A stretch of 6,192 nt of DNA from Calditenuis sp032249575 (GCA_032249575.1 JAVVHL010000071.1:1-6192), one strand, 5' to 3'; shown: positions 1 to 5,742, counted from the first letter of the stretch. Program-made: numbers and translations. Notes: generated by a model from the sequence alone, not told the origin.

Positions 1-105
1 CCAGATCCTCTTCAGGGCCCCCTGCCTCGGTATGGCCCTCACGAGATAGTGCGCCATGCCCTCGATGAGTGCGTCGGGTTCCCGATAAGCCTCCTTCCTC
101 GACAC
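1..105 (-). CDS. 5' part of an unrecognised gene (runs off left edge)
   Basis: On the minus strand an open frame starts at a GTG (105-103) and continues to the left edge, giving 35 residues beginning MSRKEAYREPDALIEG. An in-frame TAG lies 18 codons upstream of the GTG, so GTG is the first plausible start. An internal ATG at codon 17 (57-55), preceded by GAGGG, is the alternative. Codon choice (AGG, ATA, ATC, AAG, CTG) matches the confident genes here, which supports real coding. The visible part is charged then amphipathic, with no signal peptide or membrane segment. I do not recognise the family. It is divergent from rpl22 and is not rps19, the usual upstream neighbour of archaeal rpl22. Only the N-terminus is visible, so no function is offered. 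Confidence 0.5.
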   Translation of the reverse strand, partial: MSRKEAYREPDALIEGMAHYLVRAIPRQGALKRIW

Positions 106-122
106 AGGGCCGTCGCCTGAGA

Positions 123-138
123 CCGCTGATGCCAGCGG
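123..138. repeat. Small inverted repeat between divergent genes
   Basis: CCGCTG (123-128) and CAGCGG (133-138) form a perfect 6-bp dyad around a 4-nt centre. It lies between the divergent starts at 105 (minus) and 190 (plus). It could be an operator or an RNA hairpin in the leader of the left gene, but dyads this short arise by chance in G+C-rich DNA. Confidence 0.25.
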
Positions 139-152
139 CTATGTGCTCACAG

Positions 153-158
153 TTTTAT
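153..158. promoter_or_regulatory. TATA-like AT-rich spot in divergent intergenic region
   Basis: TTTTAT on the plus strand (ATAAAA on the minus strand) is the only AT-rich stretch between the left-edge gene and rpl22. Read leftward, it would place a transcription start near 130, about 25 nt before the GTG at 105. Read rightward, it would place the start near 182, after the Shine-Dalgarno site of rpl22, which fits poorly. It is therefore better as a promoter of the minus-strand gene. The assignment rests only on spacing and composition. Confidence 0.25.
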
Positions 159-172
159 GCTCGCGGTCCGCT

Positions 173-178
173 GAGGTG
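173..178 (+). promoter_or_regulatory. Ribosome binding site of rpl22
   Basis: GAGGTG is a perfect match to the core complementary to the archaeal 16S rRNA 3' end. It sits 11 nt before the ATG at 190 and supports that ATG as the start. Confidence 0.55.
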
Positions 179-189
179 GAGAGGCGGAG

Positions 190-645
190 ATGCCGAGGTG
201 GGGCTACTCGATGCAACTGGCCGACGAGTCGAAGATAGCGAAGGCCAGCCTCAGGGAGGTCGACGCTTCCCCGAAGTGGACGAGGGAGGTCTGCGCTGCG
301 ATCAAGGGGATGTACGTGGAGGACGCGAAGAGGCTGCTGGAGGACGTCATAGCCAGGAGGAGGATGATACCCTACAGGAGGTACAGGAAGCTGAGGGCCC
401 ACCACTCGGAGACGAAGGGGCCTGGAGGGTATCCGGTGAAGCCGGCGAGGCTATTGCTGAAGCTGCTCGAGTCGCTGGAGGCGAACGCGGAGTTCAAGGG
501 CCTCGACACGTCAAGGCTCAAGATAGTTCACGCGGCCGTCCACAAGGGCAGGGTGATCAAGAAGTTCTTCCCGAGGGCCTTCGGTAGGGCCTCGCCGCAC
601 AACAAGACGCTGATCCACATCGAGGTCATAGCCGAACAGGTCTGA
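190..645 (+). CDS. rpl22: Large ribosomal subunit protein uL22 (archaeal L22)
   Basis: This is ribosomal protein uL22, which binds 23S rRNA and helps line the peptide exit tunnel of the 50S subunit. The 151 residues match the archaeal form along their length: the MPRWGYS start, the IKGM segment (38-41), the YPVK segment after a Gly-rich stretch (80-84), the EANAEFKGLD segment (97-106), and the basic tunnel-loop region with PRAFGRA (128-134). The C-terminus, HIEVIAE (143-149), is the conserved final strand. The length is normal for archaea, and the ATG follows a good ribosome binding site. In most archaea this gene sits between rps19 and rps3 in the S10-spc cluster. Here neither neighbour is present: a divergent unknown gene lies upstream and an amino-acid regulator gene lies 114 nt downstream. 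The protein itself looks intact. Confidence 0.96.
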   Translation: MPRWGYSMQLADESKIAKASLREVDASPKWTREVCAAIKGMYVEDAKRLLEDVIARRRMIPYRRYRKLRAHHSETKGPGGYPVKPARLLLKLLESLEANAEFKGLDTSRLKIVHAAVHKGRVIKKFFPRAFGRASPHNKTLIHIEVIAEQV

Positions 646-672
646 CCTTCTGAGGGGCTTCACCGCTTTTCC

Positions 673-691
673 CTCGAGGGGGCGCCCTGAG
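673..691 (+). repeat. Potential hairpin 1 in the rpl22 to ACT-gene gap
   Basis: CTC-G-AGGG (673-680) can pair with CCCTGAG (685-691) as seven base pairs with one bulged G around a GGCG loop. It overlaps the palindrome CCCTCGAGGG (671-680). It could be an mRNA end or leader structure between rpl22 and the homoserine pathway pair. No long T-tract follows, so I do not call a terminator. Confidence 0.3.
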
Positions 692-698
692 AGGCAGT

Positions 699-716
699 TC
701 CTTTCGCCTCAAAGGA
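699..716 (+). repeat. Perfect inverted repeat / hairpin 2 upstream of the ACT gene
   Basis: TCCTTT (699-704) and AAAGGA (711-716) form a perfect 6-bp dyad with a 6-nt spacer, ending 44 nt before the GTG at 760. It could be an operator for an archaeal HTH regulator or a leader hairpin. A weak TATA-like CATAA at 735-739 lies just downstream. If that is the promoter, transcripts would start close to the start codon, and the dyad would lie upstream of the promoter rather than in the RNA. Confidence 0.3.
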
Positions 717-759
717 CGAATCGACCGGTGAAGGACATAACTCGGAGCCTCTGTGATCG

Positions 760-1245
760 GTGGAGATGCCGGCGGTAAGGGTGAGGCTCACCTGCGCTCT
801 CGTCGACCGACCTGGCACGCTGCTGAAGACGCTGGAGCAGATAGCCCTCGCAGGGGGCAACATCATCTCGATCGTCCACAGCCGCGAGAACATCACTTCC
901 GGCTACGTTCCAGTCAGCATCAACGTCGAGTTCCCCGACGCCCAGAGCCTCGAGAGGGCGAGGAAGGGGATCGAGTCGGTCGGAGTCCCGGTGATAGGGT
1001 CTGAGAGCCTCGAGAAGTCGTTCAGGACGGTCATAGTCATCGGGAGGGGCGAGTTCGGTGACCTTATCAGGGCCGTTGAGGGCCTCGGCCTCAGGATCGT
1101 CGACGCGTCAGTCCGTGGAAGCGGACCAGAGACGACTGCCCGCCTGACGCTGGAGGTCCCTGAGGGCGAAGGGGGTGAGAGGGCGATGGCTCGGTTCGAG
1201 GAGGTTGCAACGGGCCTCGGTTACCTGTTGCTCACCGAGGTGTGA
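760..1245 (+). CDS. ACT-domain protein, predicted allosteric regulator of homoserine dehydrogenase
   Basis: The 161-residue protein has two ACT-like halves. The first (about 6-80) carries the classic ACT turn DRPGTLL (16-22), where many ACT domains bind an amino acid, followed by AGGNIISIVHSR (31-42). The second (about 87-161) has the strand-helix-strand pattern FRTVIVIG, DLIRAVEGL and ARLTLEVP but no clear DxPG turn. This pattern and its place before a homoserine dehydrogenase match the archaeal family classed as predicted allosteric regulators of that enzyme (COG2061). The likely effector is threonine or another aspartate-family amino acid, by inference. The start is either the GTG at 760 or the ATG at 766. 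Neither has a well-spaced ribosome site, so a nearly leaderless message is possible. Its stop overlaps the next start by 4 nt (GTGA), implying translational coupling. Confidence 0.85.
   Translation: MEMPAVRVRLTCALVDRPGTLLKTLEQIALAGGNIISIVHSRENITSGYVPVSINVEFPDAQSLERARKGIESVGVPVIGSESLEKSFRTVIVIGRGEFGDLIRAVEGLGLRIVDASVRGSGPETTARLTLEVPEGEGGERAMARFEEVATGLGYLLLTEV
1237..1242 (+). promoter_or_regulatory. Ribosome binding site for homoserine dehydrogenase, inside the ACT gene
   Basis: GAGGTG, embedded in the last codons of the ACT gene, is a perfect archaeal Shine-Dalgarno core. It lies 8 nt before a TTG at 1251 but overlaps the GTG at 1242. The spacing therefore favours TTG 1251 as the true start of homoserine dehydrogenase, three codons inside the longest frame. 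Confidence 0.45.
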
Positions 1246-2234
1246 GGGGGTTGCTGAGGGTCCTCGTGAACGGCTACGGCTTCTTGGGCAAGAGGGTGGC
1301 GCGTGCTCTCCTCCACGGAATGGTCCCCGGCGTGAAGCTGGTAGCAGTAGCCAGGTCCACCGGCTACGTCTACAGGCCCGAGGGAATAACGGCGGAGGAG
1401 CTGGGCGACGACCTGAGCAGATCGCCCAACTTCGTCGAGGGGAGCGCGCTGGGGCTCCTCGAGGACCGGAAGGTCGACCTGCTCGTGGAGCTCACGCCGA
1501 CCAATCTACCGTCGGGCGAGCCGGCCCTCACCAACATCAGGACCGCGCTCTACAGAGGGATCGACGTGGTCACGGCCAACAAGGCTCCGATAGCCCTCGC
1601 ATACACGGAGCTGAAGGAGGTGGCCCGCTCCACCGGTTCCCTCCTCCTCTTCGAGGGGACGGTGGGCGGAGGGATACCGCTGATATCGCTGAGGAGGTTC
1701 TGCCTGAGGGGGGACGAGGTCCTCTCGATCAGGGGCATCTTGAACGGCACGACGAACTACATCCTGAGCAGGATGCACTTCGAGGGGCTGACCTTCGACC
1801 TCGCTTTGAGGGAGGCCCAGAACCTCGGGATCGCGGAGAGGGACCCTACGCTGGACGTCGAGGGTTACGACACGGCGCTGAAGCTCCTGATACTCGCAAA
1901 CGCCGTCATGGGGCTCGACAGGAAGCTCGAAGACGTCAGGATCGTCGGCATATCCAGGATCTCGGCCGACGCCGTGGCCCTCGCTAAGGAGGCGAACATG
2001 GCAGTCAAGTTGATAGGCTCCGTGGACTCTGACGGCAGGCTCTCTGTGGCTCCGAGGCTTGTCAAGCTGAACGATCCGATCTGCGTCCACGGGACTCTGA
2101 ACGCCGTCACGCTCCGCCTCAAGACAGCAGGTGACCTCACGCTCATCGGAGAGGGTGCCGGTGAGCCGACCGTAACTTCGATACTGAACGATGTCTGGGA
2201 GGTCGTGACCTTCAGGGGCTCAAGTCCGAGATAG
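1242..2234 (+). CDS. hom: Homoserine dehydrogenase (short form, no ACT domain)
   Basis: This cytoplasmic enzyme catalyses NAD(P)H-dependent reduction of aspartate semialdehyde to homoserine, the branch point to threonine and methionine. The Rossmann domain opens with VNGYGFLG (9-16; GxGxxG at 11-16). TANKAP follows (111-116, Lys114), then GTVGGGIP (139-146). The catalytic domain has ILNGTTNYI (166-174) and DPTLDVEGYDTALK (201-214). Asp205, Asp210 and Lys214 line up with the substrate-binding Asp pair and catalytic Lys of the yeast and E. coli enzymes. The C-terminal GEGAGEPTVTSILND (303-317) returns to the cofactor domain. At 330 residues it ends there, lacking the C-terminal ACT domain of longer bacterial forms, which fits the separate ACT protein upstream. 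The longest frame starts at GTG 1242, but TTG 1251 has the better ribosome site. No aspartate kinase or homoserine kinase is adjacent. Confidence 0.95.
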   Translation: MRGLLRVLVNGYGFLGKRVARALLHGMVPGVKLVAVARSTGYVYRPEGITAEELGDDLSRSPNFVEGSALGLLEDRKVDLLVELTPTNLPSGEPALTNIRTALYRGIDVVTANKAPIALAYTELKEVARSTGSLLLFEGTVGGGIPLISLRRFCLRGDEVLSIRGILNGTTNYILSRMHFEGLTFDLALREAQNLGIAERDPTLDVEGYDTALKLLILANAVMGLDRKLEDVRIVGISRISADAVALAKEANMAVKLIGSVDSDGRLSVAPRLVKLNDPICVHGTLNAVTLRLKTAGDLTLIGEGAGEPTVTSILNDVWEVVTFRGSSPR

Positions 2235-2240
2235 TTTGCA

Positions 2241-3032
2241 TTAGATCTGATAGTAGAATTTGAGAAGGACCGCTAAAACGAAGAGCACGGTCGCCCCGAT
2301 CAGAACGACGTAGTCCCTCGGTCTTGACTTCAACGTCCTGTAGCTGCTCCTCTTCTCGACGGCGCCGAAGCACTTGACCTCCAAGGCCTCAGCCATCTCG
2401 AAGGCCCTCCTGAGGGCGTTGACGGTGACGGGGACGAAGGCCCTCACGTAGTTCCTGAAGAGCTTGACGGGGTTCCGCGTCTCGTAGTTGACACCCCTCA
2501 TCCTCTGTGAGTCGATGACCTCCTGGACCTCCTCGAGGAAAAGCGGAGCGAACCTGATCGAAGCGGTCAGGGCGAAGGCGTAGTCGTACGGAACCCTCAT
2601 CCACCTCAGGACCAGCGCGAAGTCCTCGGGCGAGGTCGTCAGGAGGAAGAAGGAGAAGGACGTGAGGACGGCGACGAACCTCAGGAGGAGGGCGGCGTTG
2701 GTAACTGCGAACTCGAGCGTGAAGACGGACGACCCGGCAGTCAGGCTCCCAAGGACGTTCAGCAGCACCACGAAGGCGAGGAAGGGCCCGAGTGCCCTTA
2801 TGGTGCCGAGGACCCTTCTGGACTCTTTGACCGTTGCGAGCAGCGCCGTCACCAGCAGCAGGACCGACGAGGAGGCGGCCAGCGAGAGGACAGGCGGCCT
2901 GTCGTAGATCACCGGGAGGGCGAAGAGGTAGACTGAAATGGCGAGCTTCACCCTGGGATCGAGAGCGGCGACGCCACGCTCAACGCCACTGAACCTCAGC
3001 AGCTCACCGAGCCTCAGGCTCACCGCATCCAC
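2241..3032 (-). CDS. ecfT: ECF transporter transmembrane coupling protein EcfT
   Basis: EcfT is the membrane scaffold that links the two ECF ATPases to a substrate-binding S component. The 263 residues begin with the typical LDPRVKL (24-30). Hydrophobic segments follow at about 31-44, 48-66, 80-98, 110-132 and 242-260, with a long amphipathic cytosolic region at about 135-225. The two coupling helices are visible: EVQEVIDSQRMRG (168-180) and FEMAEALEVKCFG (211-223). Family members usually carry Ala-Arg-Gly-like signatures there. Here they read Met-Arg-Gly and Val-Lys-Cys, so the second lacks its Arg. The GTG start at 3032 overlaps the preceding ATPase gene by 29 nt. A second GTG at 3023, preceded by GGGTGG, may be the real start. 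It is the last gene of the operon and ends 6 nt from the convergent homoserine dehydrogenase stop. Confidence 0.92.
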   Translation of the reverse strand: MDAVSLRLGELLRFSGVERGVAALDPRVKLAISVYLFALPVIYDRPPVLSLAASSSVLLLVTALLATVKESRRVLGTIRALGPFLAFVVLLNVLGSLTAGSSVFTLEFAVTNAALLLRFVAVLTSFSFFLLTTSPEDFALVLRWMRVPYDYAFALTASIRFAPLFLEEVQEVIDSQRMRGVNYETRNPVKLFRNYVRAFVPVTVNALRRAFEMAEALEVKCFGAVEKRSSYRTLKSRPRDYVVLIGATVLFVLAVLLKFYYQI

Positions 3033-3840
3033 CCGCTGACACGAGGAGGTTCCTCAGCTGCATGTGAAGGTCCTCGATGCTCGGCGTCCTCTTCACGCCC
3101 ATCGCCTCCAGCCTTGAGGAGATCACGACGGATTGGGGTGGGAGAACACGGGCCTCCCTCAGCAGCCCTTCGTCGGAGAGCACCTCATCGGCCCTCCCGT
3201 CGGCGAGTACCCTTCCGTTCCCCATCAGCACGACCCTCGGGGAGAGCTCGGAGACGAACTCGACGTCGTGGGTCGCAATCACCAGCGTCCTGCCCTCTTC
3301 CCTGAGCTTCCTGACGATGTCTATCATCGCGTCCCTGCCTGCCCTGTCCTGTCCCAGCGTGGGCTCGTCGAGCAGCAAATACTTCGGCTCCCAAGCCAGC
3401 ACGACGGCTATCGAGAGCCTCTTCTTCTGGCCTCCGCTGAGGGTGAAGGGCGACCTCTTCTCGGTCCCCTCCAGTCCGAAGGTCTTCAGGAGCTCTCCGA
3501 CGCGGTGCGCCTTCTCGAGCATCCCGAAGTTCCTCAGGGCATAGAGCATCTCCTCCTCGACCGATTGGAGGAAGAAGAGCGTCTCGGCTATCTGGGGGAC
3601 GTATCCTACGATCCTCGCGATCCTGCTGAGAGGGGTCCTTCTCGTGTCGAGCCCGTCGACCCTCACCACACCCTCGCTCGGCTTCAACAGGCCCACCATC
3701 AGCTTCAGGAGCGTCGTCTTCCCTGCGCCGTTCCCTCCCATCAGCGCAACTACCTCCCCCTCCCTAAGCACCAGATCCACGCCGTCTACCGCCTTCACGC
3801 CTCCAGGGTAAGCGAAGGAGACGCGCTCCAGCTCGATCAC
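3004..3840 (-). CDS. ecfA2: ECF transporter ATP-binding protein (second ATPase)
   Basis: This is the second cytosolic ATPase of the energy-coupling factor module, expected to pair with the ATPase encoded just upstream in the operon. In 278 residues it has Walker A GGNGAGKT (35-42, Lys41), the Q-loop in YVPQ (Gln83), signature LSGGQ (134-138), Walker B YLLLDEPT (154-161, Glu159), D-loop GQD (163-165) and His191 in ATHD. All catalytic elements are present. The Q-loop context reads PQIAETLFF rather than the FQNPxxQ seen in its partner, so the two ATPases are clearly different. A C-terminal tail of about 50 residues follows the ATPase fold. The GTG start shares GTGA with the stop of the preceding gene, and a strong GGAGG-GGGGTG ribosome site ends 8 nt before it. 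Calling it A2 rather than A1 rests on gene order. Confidence 0.9.
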   Translation of the reverse strand: MIELERVSFAYPGGVKAVDGVDLVLREGEVVALMGGNGAGKTTLLKLMVGLLKPSEGVVRVDGLDTRRTPLSRIARIVGYVPQIAETLFFLQSVEEEMLYALRNFGMLEKAHRVGELLKTFGLEGTEKRSPFTLSGGQKKRLSIAVVLAWEPKYLLLDEPTLGQDRAGRDAMIDIVRKLREEGRTLVIATHDVEFVSELSPRVVLMGNGRVLADGRADEVLSDEGLLREARVLPPQSVVISSRLEAMGVKRTPSIEDLHMQLRNLLVSAGGCGEPEAR

Positions 3841-4691
3841 CGTCGGTGCACCCCCCTCCTGAACCTCTCGGACAGTAGGGCCTCAAGCTCCTCGGGAAGG
3901 AGTGGCACTGGGCCGTCGAGCCGGCAAGAACCCCTCAGCCTCCAGTACAGCTCCACGACCCTCGGAACCGATATGTCGTCGTGTCTGGGCTCGGAGAAGA
4001 AGGTCCTCGTGTCGCCGGAGTAGACGAGCCTCCCTCCGCTGAAGGCTATCACCCTGTCGGCGTGCGGTGCGAGGAGGTCGGTCCTGTGCTCGGAGACGAG
4101 AACGGTCTTCCCCTCCTCTTTGCAGAGCCTGACGACGAGGTCCAGCACCTCTTTTGCCGCCATCGGGTCGAGCATCGAGGTCGGCTCGTCGAGGAGCAGA
4201 ACGTCGGGGCCCATCGCCATCACCGTCGCTATCGCGAGCCTCTGCTTCTGGCCTCCGGAGAGCGCCGCAGGGTTCCTCTTCCTCAACTCCCTCAAACCGA
4301 ACCGGTCCATCACGAACTCGACCCTTCGCCTGATCTCCTCAGGCGGAAGGCCGAGGTTCTCGAGGGGAAAGGCCAGCTCCGACTCGACGGAAGTGGAGAA
4401 GATCTGCGTCTCCGGGTTCTGGAAGACCATGCCGACCTTCGTGGCGAGCCTGTGGACCGGCGTCGAGGCAACCTCCATCCCCATGACCCTGACCGAGCCG
4501 ACGTAGTCGCCGGAGTAGAAGTGCGGTATGAGGCCGATCAGGCAGCGGAGGAAGGTCGACTTCCCGGAACCTGTCGGTCCCAATACCAGCACCAGCTCTC
4601 CTCTGTCTATCTCGAGGTCGACCTCCCTGATCGCCCACTCCTCAGAGCCCTCGTACCTGAAGCTCAGGCCCCTGACCTCTACCGCCTTCAT
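3837..4691 (-). CDS. ecfA1: ECF transporter ATP-binding protein (first ATPase)
   Basis: This is the first cytosolic ATPase of the ECF module (CbiO/EcfA family). I start it at the ATG at 4691, which opens MKAVEVRGLSFRY, the normal ABC N-terminus. An open frame extends 20 codons further, but that arginine-rich stretch lies inside the upstream gene and does not look native. In the resulting 284 residues, Walker A is GPTGSGKS (38-45, Lys44), followed by Q-loop VFQNPETQIF (89-98, Gln91), signature LSGGQ (144-148), Walker B VLLLDEPT (164-171, Glu169), D-loop LDP and His202 in SEHR. FQNPxxQ is characteristic of ECF ATPases. The start overlaps the phosphoesterase stop by one base (TGATG), and the end overlaps the next ATPase by four. 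Substrate specificity would come from an S component not encoded here. Confidence 0.93.
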   Translation of the reverse strand: MKAVEVRGLSFRYEGSEEWAIREVDLEIDRGELVLVLGPTGSGKSTFLRCLIGLIPHFYSGDYVGSVRVMGMEVASTPVHRLATKVGMVFQNPETQIFSTSVESELAFPLENLGLPPEEIRRRVEFVMDRFGLRELRKRNPAALSGGQKQRLAIATVMAMGPDVLLLDEPTSMLDPMAAKEVLDLVVRLCKEEGKTVLVSEHRTDLLAPHADRVIAFSGGRLVYSGDTRTFFSEPRHDDISVPRVVELYWRLRGSCRLDGPVPLLPEELEALLSERFRRGVHRR

Positions 4692-5734
4692 CACCGATCT
4701 TCGATGGGCTTCACGTAGGTCCCGAGCGCGTAGCCCAGCAGCTCGAGGCACTTGGCGACCACTTCGTCGAAGTTACCCGGAACCCTAACCCTCGCAGCGG
4801 CCGCATGCCCACCTCCCTGGCCCCCGAGCTTGGAGGTGAGAGGCTCTATGACGTCCCTGACGACGTTGATCGAGTAGGTCTTGACGACCTCGGGCGAGAC
4901 CCTGAAGACGACGTCTGTGAAGCCCTCTGATTCCTCTCCGACCAGAGCTATCCCGGCACCTGCGTTGATCAACGTCCTTGCCACCGACGACCGGAAGGCA
5001 CCGACCCTGGTGACGGCGATGATCACGTTCTCGGCCCTGAACAGGGATGACCTCTTCAACCCCTTCAGTCTGGCAAGCCTCTCGGAGTAATCGGGAGGGA
5101 CCTCAAGCGCCTCCGCGTAGGTAGAGGGTTCGGCTCCGTATGCTCCCAGAAGCCCGACCTTCCTCAGGGTCAGAGCGTCGGCCACCGTCAGCCTCACGGT
5201 GTCGTAGTAGATGCCGAAGAAGAGGGCAGAGGACTCGACAGCGTTCAGCGACCTGCGGTTGAGGATGCAGAGGTCCAGGACGATCTCGGAGCTCGACTTG
5301 TAATCGGGGGAGGCGAAGACTGCAACCCCCTCAGGCCACTGGTCACCGACGTGGTGGTGGTCTACGACCGTCAACCTTCCCAGAATAGAGGGGAAAGCGT
5401 TGCCGAGCTGGTTAGGTGATCCTGCGTCGACGGCCACGTAGTGCTCCGCCTCCGGGAGCTCAGGTGCGAGCTGTACCGAGAGGGCCGCAGCGAACCTCTC
5501 AGAGACTTCTGAGACCTCTCCCGGCACGTGAACGCCTTCAGCGACATCTGCTCCGTAAAGGTCCCTCAGGAGGTTGCCGAGGACGTAGGCAGCGGCTATA
5601 GAGTCCTGGTCACCGCCCAAGTGTGTCAGCACGCCTACCCTCTTGCCCCTCAGCTCAGTGAGGTGATTCGAGAGGCCCGAGACGAATTCCCTCGACCTTA
5701 TCAGCGCCTCTGGGTCCTGCACGGAGGAGGTCAC
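4691..5734 (-). CDS. DHH/DHHA1-family phosphoesterase
   Basis: This is a metal-dependent phosphoesterase of the DHH superfamily, related to NrnA/RecJ-type enzymes acting on short oligonucleotides, pAp or cyclic dinucleotide products. The actual substrate is not known from sequence. In 347 residues the metal motifs appear in order: HLGGDQDS (38-45, with His38, Asp42, Asp44), VAVDAGS (Asp103), VVDHHHVGD (Asp125-His126-His127) and GIYYDT (Asp178). A DHHA1 domain ends with the nucleic-acid/phosphate-binding GGQGGGHAAAA (304-314). Motif I lacks the usual PD before DxD but keeps the acidic pair. The frame starts at a GTG sharing GTGA with the prefoldin stop. A GTG at codon 5 (5722) is an alternative. 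Its end touches the first ECF ATPase gene. In several archaea such a gene lies near pfdB (from memory), so the neighbour may be conserved. Confidence 0.88.
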   Translation of the reverse strand: MTSSVQDPEALIRSREFVSGLSNHLTELRGKRVGVLTHLGGDQDSIAAAYVLGNLLRDLYGADVAEGVHVPGEVSEVSERFAAALSVQLAPELPEAEHYVAVDAGSPNQLGNAFPSILGRLTVVDHHHVGDQWPEGVAVFASPDYKSSSEIVLDLCILNRRSLNAVESSALFFGIYYDTVRLTVADALTLRKVGLLGAYGAEPSTYAEALEVPPDYSERLARLKGLKRSSLFRAENVIIAVTRVGAFRSSVARTLINAGAGIALVGEESEGFTDVVFRVSPEVVKTYSINVVRDVIEPLTSKLGGQGGGHAAAARVRVPGNFDEVVAKCLELLGYALGTYVKPIEDR

Positions 5735-5742
5735 GACTCCTC
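5724..5742 (-). repeat. Inverted repeat around the phosphoesterase start codon
   Basis: On the minus strand GAGGAG (5742-5737) and CTCCTC (5729-5724) are perfect complements around a 7-nt loop holding the GTGA stop/start overlap. A hairpin here would hide the purine-rich ribosome site until ribosomes finishing prefoldin open it. The motif uses common Glu/Ser/Arg codon pieces, so chance is a real explanation. Confidence 0.25.

Noticed and set aside
69..587. 172-codon plus-strand frame overlapping rpl22
   Set aside because: Its translation is low-complexity Gly/Arg/Glu typical of an off-frame reading of G+C-rich DNA. The rpl22 frame is unmistakable.
661..705. Intrinsic terminator after rpl22
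   Set aside because: There is a hairpin candidate and short T runs (667-670, 702-704), but no T-tract long enough for an archaeal terminator.
646..759. C/D box sRNA or tRNA in the gap after rpl22
   Set aside because: No proper box C (RUGAUGA) and box D pair at the right spacing, and no tRNA-like cloverleaf or TPsiC arm.
1175..1987. 270-codon plus-strand frame over the ACT and hom genes
   Set aside because: It is Arg/Gly-rich with no motif, and it is the alternate frame of homoserine dehydrogenase, whose catalytic motifs are all in the other frame.
1506..2090. 194-codon minus-strand frame antisense to hom
   Set aside because: Explained by few stop codons in G+C-rich antisense DNA. No recognisable domain or start signal.
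3133..4023. 296-codon plus-strand frame antisense to both ECF ATPases
   Set aside because: Long, but it mirrors conserved ATPase codons, is His/Pro/Arg-rich and lacks any known fold.
3981..4718. 245-codon plus-strand frame antisense to the first ECF ATPase
   Set aside because: Same reason: a shadow of a strongly conserved gene on the other strand.
4692..4751. Twenty-codon N-terminal extension of the first ECF ATPase
   Set aside because: It lies wholly inside the phosphoesterase gene and reads as Arg/Ala filler. The ATG at 4691 starts a normal ABC N-terminus and overlaps the stop as TGATG.
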